The notes under the pieces are model-generated. The model was not told where the DNA came from. It ran no database searches and was given only the letters and a program-made list of their open reading frames with translations. Positions 22,115-32,100 of a DNA stretch of 64,000 nt are shown here, piece by piece. Position 1 is the stretch's first letter. Each line of letters opens with the position of its first letter. The stretch lies in assembly GCA_021030905.1 (NCBI GenBank), contig JAGFMI010000003.1:1736001-1800000 (forward strand), in the 5' to 3' direction. Source of the stretch: Pyrenula massariospora. Lineage: Eukaryota; Ascomycota; Eurotiomycetes; Pyrenulales; Pyrenulaceae. Both the position numbers and the translations under genes were made by a program.

Positions 22115-23653
22115 ATGCCTCCTAGGTCGACAGCCGTCACCCGGAGAGGTGGCAGCGCTGCCTCTGCAAGAGACCAGGCGCAGGCACCTCAGGTACGAAC
22201 TACGATCGCCATCATGCGGCCGTCTTGCTGGTCGATGGCCTGCTAATAACCTAAAGCTTCTTCAAACTTTCCAGAGCCACATCGAAGACATGAGAAGCCT
22301 GATCTATTGCAAGATTTGCTTCCGTCCTCTCTACGAGCCCTTTACATTAGGCTGCGGCCACACCTACTGCTATTCCTGTTTGTCTGAATGGTTCAACAAT
22401 GGCGGAGATCATCATCATACACGAAAAAGCTGCCCCGACTGTAGGGCCGCTGTGAAGACGCTACCATCGCCAAATTATCTCGTGGGTTGGCCTAATCTTT
22501 AGCGTTCACACACTTCCATTAATTGGTACTGCTCTAGCTACGAGAATTGATACATATGTTTGTCAGCCGAGTAGAGTTGCTTTCCGAGGGCGATAGTGTT
22601 GAAGAACATGATCAGGCAAAGCGGGTTGAAGCTGAGGTGATTGAAAGAGACAGAAACGGTCCAACGGGGGCTGCTGGCCTCTTTAAAGGCGCCTTTCCCA
22701 CCCGATCTCCATTTCCTTCCGCTATTCATGATTATGAAGATGGTGTTGAGCGATGCCCGGTATGCGCATGGGAACTAGAAGGTGGAACATGCGGTCACTG
22801 TGGTTACGAAACCGATGGCGATGACATAGATTCATATTCAGACGACAGTATGGAGACAAGAGATTACACCGGGACAAATGGTGACGTGGACAATGACATT
22901 GATGTTGAGGCTGACTACGACGAATTTGATGGACCACCTGGAGATGCCTATGATCATGGGCCGGGCCAAGAGAATATGCCACCACCTCCCTTTCCAAGGC
23001 AGTTTAATTCTGCGTGGGATGATGACCTTGATCCCGAATACGATTCGGCAGATGATAACAGTACTATCACTGGTGAGGGGTACCATGACTCAAGAAATCA
23101 TCCACACCAAGATCCCCAACATAATCTCCCAAATGAACACGTTGAGGACTACACTGACTACGACGATGATATAGAAGGCGATGACGAAGAGACCAGCAGT
23201 ATGATGGATTTCATTAGCCATGACGGTAGCGCGGATGGAGATGTCGACCAGGACAACGACTCAATTACCAGCTTTCATCGTCATGCCATGATGGCCGGGG
23301 ACATATCGGAGTCTGATCTGGAATCTGCGAGCAGTGTCTCTCAACAGACGAGGTCTGACACGTCTCAAGCTTCTTCAGAGTCCGACGTGTCGGAGACAGG
23401 CGAATCTGAAGATGACACTCCCGAACCACGGCATGATAGCATCCGTCCAGCGACGAACACAGCTGGAGCGCGAAGAAATAGACGCGTCATTGACGACTCT
23501 TCGGAAGAGAGCAACGATGGGTCCGACGGTGAAGATGGCACTAGCGTGCAGGAGGTTTCACCACCACAGACCACCAGAGCGCGACAGACTCGTCAGCAAA
23601 GTCACCAAGAGCATCGAAGCAAGAGAGGGAGACCACGTCGAAGTCGTGGCTAA
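22115..23653 (+). CDS. Acidic C3HC4 RING-finger protein, putative E3 ubiquitin ligase
   Basis: Exons 22115-22192, 22275-22481 and 22538-23653 give 466 residues. The RING is at about residues 38-80: C-K-I-C, then LGCGHTYCYSC and SCPDC, so all eight ligands are present. A second cysteine cluster (RCPVCAWELEGGTCGHCGYE) follows near residue 165 and could bind zinc. The remainder is strongly acidic and Asp/Ser-rich. The C-terminus is basic and ends with GRPRRSRG, an AT-hook-like core, suggesting a nuclear role (inference). Downstream of the RING, LRELIHMFVSRVELL is typical of a family of fungal RING proteins. The substrate is unknown. Confidence 0.82.
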
Positions 23654-23853
23654 AGGTTTCGGATCCAGTCCGTGCAATCACTTATTTTCGGCTTAGAGTT
23701 CCTCAGCTCACAGAGTTTCAAAGCCTTTTTTCCCGGGTAGATTATCGAGCGACGGCGCCGGTGGAAACAAAGCTCGGGCATTATAAGACGCAATGTTTAT
23801 GGAGAGAAATGATTAAGATTGAGCTCACAAGCTCGAGTCAGTAGAGTATGCAA

Positions 23854-24593
23854 TCATGCACTCAAGACCTGCTTGCTTGTGTCATATGGAATCTCCTCGA
23901 TACCTCCTTTCCTAATCACCTTCACAGTCATGCCCTTGAAATCGATAGGTAATCGCCGTTGGAGCTCATCTGTGCACATCCGTAGAATCTTCATACCTTC
24001 CTCGAAGCTGATATCTGGGTGGTGGTGCTTGTCTAGGATCGAAAGGCAGTAATATCTAGAAGAAAATCAGCGTTGTGAAAAGAGAAGGAATAAACATCAA
24101 AGCGCAGGGACTCACTGTGCGTAACCATGCGCTGCATACGGTACTTTTGCTTTGCTGGCCAGATAATCTACCCACCACAGCCCCGGACCTGCTTCACCAC
24201 TACCATCCTGTCCCCAACCTCCAATTAATAAGTTTACCGTGTAGGGATTCCTGCTCCTTAAGCTTCTTGCCAGCTCTCCTCTCACAAAGCTTGCGACGGC
24301 TGAGGGTGCCAACTCCGTGCTTTCGTTTCGAATAGTATATAGAGAGACATTGGCGGAGATGAATTCTGCAAATTGTACGGTGTCTCCGGCTTCGCCTGAA
24401 TAGGCCATGAGAGTGTGGCTGTTGAGAGGGATGGTCTTGTCGTCGGATGATTTAAGGATCGTAGCTCCTCGCATAGCCGCTTTAGAGGCTGCGAGGAGGG
24501 TGAAATCATGGCCGGTGAGCCCGAGAAGGACTTCCCTAGTGGACAGTTAGAACAAAGAAGGCACGCGATAACGAAGCAAGGTCAAGCGTACAT
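23854..24593 (-). CDS. PRE1: 20S proteasome subunit beta-4 (Pre1)
   Basis: Exons 24593-24592, 24535-24116 and 24055-23854 give 207 residues. The start codon is split by an intron: exon 1 ends in AT, followed by GTACGC, and exon 2 supplies G. Splicing yields MEVLLGLTGHDFTLLAASKA, the conserved start of beta-4. Other motifs are NPYTVNLLIGGW, LWWVDYLA and HGYAQYYCLSILDK (across intron 2). The C-terminus is FKGMTVKVIRKGGIEEIPY. Beta-4 is a non-catalytic ring subunit. This is the second beta subunit within 15 kb, on the same strand as PUP3. It is divergent from RRP9 and convergent with the RING gene. Confidence 0.95.
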
Positions 24594-24961
24594 GGTGGAA
24601 GGTGAAGAGAGAGCTGTCTGATAGATTAGACTGTGGACACTAGAAGATATTGATGAGGGGCTGAAGAAAGTAAGGAAGGGAGGCAAGCAGATATGACAGC
24701 GTCAAATAAGACTTTCAATGGATGTGAAAGGGTTTGAGACCTAGATGCTGCTGGGGATTGCGCACGCTGTCCGTTGGACACTTTGAGATCGTAACGCGCG
24801 AGCTTCTCTGCCTTCCTTTCATAAACGGAAGGTTTAGGCGAAGAGAGCTCTGACTTCGGAGGGAAGCTTTTCCCGTGCAATGGTCGACCACAAATACTTT
24901 TTCTCCCCATTCACTCTCCATACCTTCCTCGGTACGCACCGGTACCAGAGTAACAGCTCAT
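24594..24961. promoter_or_regulatory. Divergent promoter region of PRE1 and RRP9
   Basis: 368 bp between start codons. No specific element assigned. Confidence 0.45.
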
Positions 24962-26803
24962 ATGTCTTCCTTCTTTACTCTTCCGTCATCGCAGCGCAAG
25001 CGTAAAAGAGCTGAGGATCAGCCCGCCAAGCCAGGGAGAAGGAGAGTTGTTCCCGCAGAAAAAAAAGCACATGTGAATCAATTAAGTGTGGAAAGGACAA
25101 GACGTGAAGAGAGGGATGAATCTGTGTCGGGTAGCGAGTCGGAAATCTCAGGAGCAAGTGATTCGGGCTCCCGTTCAGCGTCCGAATCAAGTGAGGACGA
25201 GGACGAGACAGCGGGAGAAAGACGAGTTCGCCTCGCCCAGAGATATTTGGATAATATCAGAGAGGAGGTTGATGAGGCAGGGTTCGACGCTGCAGATGTC
25301 GACAGAGACCTGATTGCTGAGCGGCTAAGAGAGGACGTCGACGAAGCAAAAGGCCGCCAATTTCGGTTGATAGCAAAGAATTTCAACTTTGCCTTAGCCG
25401 GGCAATGCTCTTTCGGCGCGAACACAAAAACTACTACGGCTATTGCCATATGTCCACCTTACGTGTATACAACCAGCAAGGACAAAGCTCTGATCAAGTG
25501 GCAGACATATGCACCGAGATCGAGTTGGAGCACTGATAGCGCATCAGAAACATCATGTCCTTTACGACCCCAGAAACCGAAGCAGGTTGCATTCCGGCGT
25601 GGCATCAAGATCAATCCTTCTTCATCGCAGCAACATGGCCATGCGGCACCTATCATAGCTCTCGCGGCCTCTCCTAACGGTGAATTTGTCGCTACGGGAG
25701 GAGCTGACAAAAGCTTAATCATCTGGTCTTCCAACACTCTCAAGCCTCTGAAAACATTCAGAACACACCGTGACGCCATCCTCAGTCTCTCCTTCCCTCA
25801 CACTACTTCTCTCCAGCCTGGGGTAGGCTCCCAACTCTTCAGCGCTTCAGCAGACAGAACCCTGAAAACCTACAGTCTCGCCGGCCCGGACAGTCTCGCA
25901 TACGTGGAGACGCTGTTCGGCCACCAAGATCACGTCGTCGGCATCGCCGCCATGGGAACAGACCAGTGCGTCAGCGTCGGAGCGCGGGACCGTACCGCTC
26001 GCCTGTGGAAAGTGATCGATGAAACGCAGCTTGTCTTCCGGGGCGATTCGTCCAAGAATGACGCGTATTGCTCTGGGAGTCTCGACTGCGTAGCTGCCAT
26101 ACCTCCGCATCACTTCGTGACCGGTTCCGATGCGGGAGCCTTACAGCTCTGGAGCATGCACAAGAAGAAACCTTTATTCACGGTCCAGCTCGCTCACGGA
26201 GTCGACGAGCCAGAGAAGCTGGAGGATGTGACCAGTGAGAAAGATAGGGAGGTGATCGAGAGGCTGAAGTTGGCAGACAAGAGGCGGCCAACGCCGAGAC
26301 ATATTACTGCTCTTGCAAGCATTCCGGGGACTGACGTCGTCTTGTCTGGGAGTTGGGATGGTTGGGTCAGAGCTTGGAAAGTGTCAGATGATAAGAGGAC
26401 TATAATACCGCATGGTGCAGTCGGACAGAGCCCACACTCGTCTCCTAGTTTCAATAATCACATCAATGGCACTGGACCTTCACTTGGAAATGGTGAACTA
26501 AACGGCGGCGCCTCTGAACCTAATACTGAGGCTTCAACACGGGGACCAGTCAGAGGGATCATTAACTCGCTCGCCGTTTTCGAACGTCGAAAAGAGACCC
26601 TGAACGAGTTTGGAGGAAAAAAGGAAGGGGAATCTCTGGGACTCTGTATCGTGGCAGGAACAGGAAAGGAGCCAAGGTTAGGCAGATGGAGGGTATTTCC
26701 AAACGGGAAGAACGGAGCCGTGATATTCGAGGTGCCTATTAAGGAGGAAGCGAGATTGGTTGAGGCCGTGGAAAAGGATAGTAATCTTGACCTTAGTGGT
26801 TGA
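24962..26803 (+). CDS. RRP9: U3 snoRNP component Rrp9 (U3-55K), WD40 protein
   Basis: Single exon of 613 residues; the ATG at 24962 opens MSSFFTLPSSQRKRKR. An Arg/Lys- and Ser/Glu-rich N-terminal tail holds a likely nuclear signal. RLAQRYLDNIREEVDEAGF and ERLREDVDEAKGRQFRLIA are the conserved Rrp9 pre-propeller helix. A WD40 propeller follows from about residue 140 (TTKTTTAIAICPPYVYTTSKD, APIIALAASPNGEFVATGGA, SVGARDRTARLWKV, VLSGSWDGWVRAWKV). In yeast Rrp9 binds the U3 snoRNA B/C motif and is needed for 18S rRNA processing. The gene is convergent with SAD1, 128 bp apart. Confidence 0.93.
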   Translation: MSSFFTLPSSQRKRKRAEDQPAKPGRRRVVPAEKKAHVNQLSVERTRREERDESVSGSESEISGASDSGSRSASESSEDEDETAGERRVRLAQRYLDNIREEVDEAGFDAADVDRDLIAERLREDVDEAKGRQFRLIAKNFNFALAGQCSFGANTKTTTAIAICPPYVYTTSKDKALIKWQTYAPRSSWSTDSASETSCPLRPQKPKQVAFRRGIKINPSSSQQHGHAAPIIALAASPNGEFVATGGADKSLIIWSSNTLKPLKTFRTHRDAILSLSFPHTTSLQPGVGSQLFSASADRTLKTYSLAGPDSLAYVETLFGHQDHVVGIAAMGTDQCVSVGARDRTARLWKVIDETQLVFRGDSSKNDAYCSGSLDCVAAIPPHHFVTGSDAGALQLWSMHKKKPLFTVQLAHGVDEPEKLEDVTSEKDREVIERLKLADKRRPTPRHITALASIPGTDVVLSGSWDGWVRAWKVSDDKRTIIPHGAVGQSPHSSPSFNNHINGTGPSLGNGELNGGASEPNTEASTRGPVRGIINSLAVFERRKETLNEFGGKKEGESLGLCIVAGTGKEPRLGRWRVFPNGKNGAVIFEVPIKEEARLVEAVEKDSNLDLSG

Positions 26804-26931
26804 CTAATTGTGTAGAACCCTTTTGGGAAAATCTACCTACATTTACAAGAACTGGCTCGATTTTCCTCCACTTAAACTCGCGAAGAAAACCGGTTGTCTA
26901 CTCAGTCCTTCTCCGTAAAACGACTTTTTCT

Positions 26932-28707
26932 CTAAGCCTTCCCCTTCCCTTTCTGTTTCCCAGGAGTCATCCTCTCCCAAACCATCAATACTCCCTCCCG
27001 TGTAAACAGTGTCTCCTTCTCCGCCCCCTTAACCCACAAATCCTGAATCTCAACCCACTCATCCAATTCCCCTTCCCTCCTGTCCCCTCTACTCATGGCG
27101 CTCGCCGCACCCTTGTCCCTCACCTGAACCTTCCAATTCACATTCTCGCCTTCCCCACCAACCGCCTTATTCGCCGCGTCAGCCGCATCTTTAGTCCCGT
27201 CATTCGCAACAGTCGTTGTGTCGAGAATAATGTGCGCTGCAAGGTTGTAATAGATCGGTTCTCCAGGTGGGTGGAGGGCAGGGTTTGGTTCGACGTAGGG
27301 AGACATGTCAAGACCCCGAGGGGAGGGGAAAGTGACGATTGTGGGATTCCGCTCGTAGACAAATTTGTTGGTGCTGAAACGTTTAATGTGAAACAGGAGG
27401 TAAGGCGGTAAAGGGTGGAGAAGGCGATGCCGGATGCGGTGGGCCAGCTTTTCAGTCGCAACCAGACCAGAATATTTTTGGAGGAGGGTGGTCAGAGGAA
27501 CTTGAGGGATGATGTTTTTGGCCTCAATGGAGTCGCGAAATAAGGGTCGGGGTGGAAGGTCGAGCGTGAGGATGAGGTAACGGGTTGTTTTTGTGTCGAT
27601 GACTGAAGATTCTTCGAACCGAAGACGGTCGCCTGTGGTGTCGGAGCGGGCAGTGATGGCTTGGGATTCTTGGCGAAGGGAACCTTGGAAAGTACGCTGG
27701 ATAATTGAAGAGTTTGGTCTCGTCTTTGAGCCACCAAGGGAAAGGTGTAGCGTATTGAGGAACCAGGAGAGGAATTCGATAGGGTCGGATTGAGTAGTTA
27801 AGGTGAAGCGCTTGGATGACCGCAACGCAATCTCCTGGAGTAACTCATGGGGCGAGACATGAGAGCGAAATGCGCGGGGGTTCCAAAGCTTGCGTACAAG
27901 TGTACTTGTGCGAAGAGCCAATTGAGGTGCTCCTGGTGGAAACTTGTGCAGAAGCATGAAATTGCGGAGAGGGGACACATGGGCCAGCGCTTGTACAACA
28001 ACGTTGAGATAGTCGTTGGCCTTGATGTTGTTCATTCCCATGAAACCAGGGCGATAGTTGGCGTTGCTGAGATCTGTAGATTCTCTGGCTTCTTTGTCGA
28101 GCTTCTTGACTTCTGTCTCGTGAAAATGAGGATCGACTACATACTTGATATCGTCTAAGCTCTTATTCGTAACCTCATAACCTTCTGGAAGCACATACAC
28201 TTTTTTAGTTTCCATATTGATGAAGACATGATGTCCTACTTCGAGAGCATGCAAATAGGCGTGGGATTTCGGTCCTCGACCCTGGTAGTATTTTCCACAC
28301 ACCAGGCAAGCGTATATGTTGATGTTTGAAAGTGTCACAGAGCAAAGCTTTTCGAAATCGAAGTCCAGGATTGCGCGATTGATCGTATCCAGGTAAAGAT
28401 CGTTGTAGCCTTCAGCCGGCTTGCTTTGTCGCAAAGTTGTGGCTGGTAGATTTCCATCTTCGTCCTCTGATTCTGAAGCGCTACTCCGATCATCTTCAGA
28501 TCCTATTATATTCTCCTCCTCCTCATTGGTTTTAGCAAGGACTGTAAGCCCGTTTGCCCCTCTCGACCCATCCAGGACGCCATTTCGATGGGTAAAATCA
28601 GAAGCTGTTTGCGGGGAGGCGTTTTCCGCTATCCGAGCTTTCTTCGAGGCTGGTGAGGTATCTAAGCTAGTGAGGTCTAGGGGTTCTTCCGACTTTCGTT
28701 TCGACAT
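26932..28707 (-). CDS. SAD1: Sad1/USP39-like tri-snRNP protein (inactive ubiquitin hydrolase fold)
   Basis: Single exon of 591 residues. The ATG at 28707 gives MSKRKSEEPLDLTSLD; the frame is open further upstream but lacks family similarity there. The acidic N-terminus is followed by a ZnF-UBP domain (ACLVCGKYYQGRGPKSHAYL to EVGHHVFIN, about residues 130-200) and a peptidase C19-like domain from about residue 225. At the catalytic Cys position the sequence reads MNNIKANDYLNVVVQAL, so the Cys is missing, as in USP39 and yeast Sad1. The late His box region retains PPYLLFHIKRFSTNKFVYE. The protein is expected to act in U4/U6.U5 tri-snRNP assembly without protease activity. Confidence 0.93.
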   Translation of the reverse strand: MSKRKSEEPLDLTSLDTSPASKKARIAENASPQTASDFTHRNGVLDGSRGANGLTVLAKTNEEEENIIGSEDDRSSASESEDEDGNLPATTLRQSKPAEGYNDLYLDTINRAILDFDFEKLCSVTLSNINIYACLVCGKYYQGRGPKSHAYLHALEVGHHVFINMETKKVYVLPEGYEVTNKSLDDIKYVVDPHFHETEVKKLDKEARESTDLSNANYRPGFMGMNNIKANDYLNVVVQALAHVSPLRNFMLLHKFPPGAPQLALRTSTLVRKLWNPRAFRSHVSPHELLQEIALRSSKRFTLTTQSDPIEFLSWFLNTLHLSLGGSKTRPNSSIIQRTFQGSLRQESQAITARSDTTGDRLRFEESSVIDTKTTRYLILTLDLPPRPLFRDSIEAKNIIPQVPLTTLLQKYSGLVATEKLAHRIRHRLLHPLPPYLLFHIKRFSTNKFVYERNPTIVTFPSPRGLDMSPYVEPNPALHPPGEPIYYNLAAHIILDTTTVANDGTKDAADAANKAVGGEGENVNWKVQVRDKGAASAMSRGDRREGELDEWVEIQDLWVKGAEKETLFTREGVLMVWERMTPGKQKGKGKA

Positions 28708-29159
28708 TACAAGAGGGCTGGTCCCTTGAATCAAAAGAAGTTTCAGGAGGCAATCTGGCAAGAGAAATGTAGGGTATGCAAAATATTGGTAGTACGCCGT
28801 CAGTGACAGTGGTGCGGAGACGCTCCGCCGCGGATGGGCAGCTCTAGCGGCCGGGGCGGCGGAGCGGGCTTCACAAAGATGGCAAGGAAGACTAAGGCGT
28901 TTGAGATTCTATTTTCATGAGACAACAACGTGTTTTACTAGGGAGAACTACTGGGCATGCTACGCTGTGAATCATGTTGAAGACCTGTTGCAGAATCGGG
29001 GCGAGGTAAGATTTCATTATATCTACTCGCTCACACAATGCCACATCTAACAATCAAGATCGTACCGCCAAGAATATATACTGAAGAAGCTGACGCGAGG
29101 CCGCGCCGCGAGGCACGCAGGATATCACATACACGTAACTCGACGAGAACATTGTCCAC
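28708..29159. promoter_or_regulatory. Region upstream of SAD1, downstream of EAF1
   Basis: 452 bp holding the SAD1 promoter and the EAF1 3' end. It contains the GC-rich inverted repeat listed separately. Confidence 0.45.
28821..28866. repeat. Perfect 11-bp GC-rich inverted repeat upstream of SAD1
   Basis: CGCTCCGCCGC (28821-28831) and its exact reverse complement GCGGCGGAGCG (28856-28866) are separated by 24 bp. It lies about 115-160 bp upstream of the SAD1 start codon, so it could be a paired binding site or form a hairpin in a 5' leader. CGGCGG-type half sites recall fungal Zn2Cys6 targets (inference). Confidence 0.75.
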
Positions 29160-32100
29160 TCAGGTCGACATCTGCTGTTGAGACAATGTTGGGCTTTGGG
29201 ACGGGCCATTTTGCCCATTCTGTCCATTCAATTGCTGCAATCCCTGGCTGTCAGATCTCTGAATTTGTGGCGTTGCACTGCGGCTCTGCACTTGACCGTG
29301 CCCACTGACAGGTCGTGCCATACTCATAGATGGGCTGCCATTACTCATTGGAGCACGTTGCCTCAGCATACTGTACTGCTGCACCTGCTCGTTGGTCATC
29401 ATGCCGTGCTGGGCATTGCCAAGACCCATGCTGTACATTCCCCCATTAGCTGCTCCAGCTGCGGCGTTGAGCGCAGCTTGACTCATGCTTCGCTGGTGTT
29501 GGTGCTGCTGTACAAGCTGTTGTGTCGCAAGCCTTTTGACCTCTTCAGGAGAGAGATCAGGTTGTCGCTGCGCTATGTGTTGCATAATGCGATGGATCTG
29601 GGGCATCATCCCCCCTGATAGCGCCTGGCCTCCAGTGGTCATCCTGGGTGATGTCGAAGTCCCTGTTTGCATGACACTTCCTTGACCATTAGTGTTCATA
29701 GCTGGTGATGAAATGCTGTTATTTGCCTGCATTGCTGCGAACATTGCCGTGTTTGGAGTAGGGTTGGCCCCATTCATAGCGGACATCTGTGACGGTGGGG
29801 AGTTTTGAGATCTATGTTGACCTTGTTGACCTTGTTGACCCGGCTGTTGTGCTAATTGTTGCCGTGCCGCAGCTGCAAATCGCTGCTGTTCTTGAAGCCG
29901 ATTAGCCTCCATAAGGACTCGCATGTTTTCCGGAGAATTCATTTGCGGTCTGTTGAGGCCGAAGTTTGGAGGCAATTGACCCTGGGGAATATTTTTCATT
30001 CCAGCCATGTTGTTTGGGACAGTCCCGTTTGGTTGATGGCCATTAGTCATACCTTGTGCCATTGAGAGACTTCGTGACTGCTGGGCCTGCGCCGATGGAT
30101 ACTGACCGTTGGGAGGGGCTTGTGATGCGACGGCGGCAACTGCAGCTGCAGATAGTGGGGCAGTTCCATTAACGGAACTGCCAGAGTTTCCTCTCAATGC
30201 TGCGTTGCTGCCGTTCTGCATGCTTGAACGCTGTTGGAGAGCCGCCTGCTTTCATTCAGCATTTTCCATGAAAGTAGAAGAAACGCAGATGCAAATTAAA
30301 CTAACCTTTTGGTGAGCAAGCATTTGCTGGCGGTATAATTCTTGTCTCTCCGCAAGCTTCTGCTCTCGCTCATGCTTCAGATGGCTAAATTGCTGTGGTG
30401 TCGAAATGGGAGGTTTGGGCTGGCTTGCTTCGTTTGCCTTTCTCATGGCAGCCAGGCCAGCAGCTAGAGTTATCTGAATTAGTACTTATCGCATAACAGA
30501 ACAAGGGGTAAAATTACCATGCTGTTGCTTGTGTGCAACAAGCTCCCGTTTCTTAGCTAGCTTTCTGAAAGCATCAATAAAGGCTAAATATCGCGTATTC
30601 CTTTTCCGTTCTACGCGCATGGGTAGCGTTGTCTTCCTTCTCATCTGCATGGGTGCACCACCAACTTGTTGTTGGGCAGCCTGCTGTTGCGCAGCGACAA
30701 GCCTGCCTGCACTTTCTATACGAGCATGATAAGCACGGAAATACGGGGTCTTTGACATATCGGCAGGCAAGCCTTCAAGGCCGATCCATCGTTCAAAGCA
30801 CTCCCATGGTGTTCTTCGATCAGCTGGATGGTGATGCATTGACTTTGTTGAGAGGCAGCTCGAGATCAAAGACCAGTTGTACGAAAATTCTTTGACTAAG
30901 CGCCGCAGCTCATCATCCTCGGCGCCCGTCCAGGTGGAAGACCACCTCGACTCATAAAATCCTTGGGAGGGCATGGGATGCTCCGCAGGTGGTCTGAACG
31001 AGTGACCAGGATGAATACGATCTCTGATGTGCTTGTTTTCAGGCATGAAAAGGGCAACCTCCGTATGTTCTGCAGGCAGCGGCGAACCCTTTGGGGGACG
31101 AAAATCTTCTTCGTATTCGTACCGACTTCTCTTCCGTGGTGGCTTCGAGGATATAAGATGAATTTTAGATGATGCAAATCTGGATATTGGCAGCAGGTTC
31201 TTCTTCCAAACCGAATCACGCCGTTCAGCCAGGTCTGACTGGGCGAGATCCGGCTCGGCACCCGCAGGCTGATACAGGGGAAGCTCTCCAAGGAGCTTGT
31301 CTGCAGCTGGAGTTTTCTCTAGCGCAAAGTTGAATTCTGAAGGGCCTAAGGAGAATATTGCGGCAGGCGCTTGTGGTAGCCGGGCTGAGCGAGGCTCTTC
31401 TTCAAACCCATCACTGACCCAGTCGTCTTCAGCGGATGGGATAAGATCGGGTGTTGGCTGCATCGGAGAAGAAGCATCGTCCAGAGCATCCTCTTTCTGC
31501 TCGCCACGCGAAATTATCCTCGGTGGCTTCACTTTGATACGCATCGCCTTCTGCTTCTCTGGGTTGCTGGAAACATATTCAGCACACCAATCAGCCAAGG
31601 CTCTTGCAGCGGCAAGCTTCCATTTCCGTTCTTCGCGGAAATCTGTGCGGAGCCATTTTACATGGTCTAACAAAAAGTCCCAATGTGACGTCTGACGTGG
31701 TGGTTCCGCTGATCGCTCCATTTGACGTAGCGGCCATCGATTGGCGTTTTGCAGTTGATATATTCTTTTAAGCGTACGGCAGTTTTTGTTCTCCTTGTAA
31801 TCCACCATCCAATCTACAGTTGAAACAGCTTTGTTAGCCGACGCGAGCAACGAAGATAGAGTAATTCCCCTGTTCTGGTAGGCTTTCGCCTCGAATAAGG
31901 TGTATAGATAGTCGCGTTCTTGACGGTTGGGGAATGTAGCCTCATTAGTAACGCGTCGTAGGAGTTCTATGGCATCTGGCTCTGCCGTCGCCTGAGACTT
32001 CGGAAACAGAACAGTAGAGAGCCTGGTCCTCTCCTTGTCTCTCTCACGCCGATCTGTTTGCCGCTGTGCTGTTCCTGAGCCAGAACCATCTTTTACAGCA

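Noticed and set aside
22080-22502. Alternative plus-strand frame covering the RING
   Set aside because: Its first part is the wrong frame through exon 1 and the intron; the spliced RING gene explains the Cys motifs.
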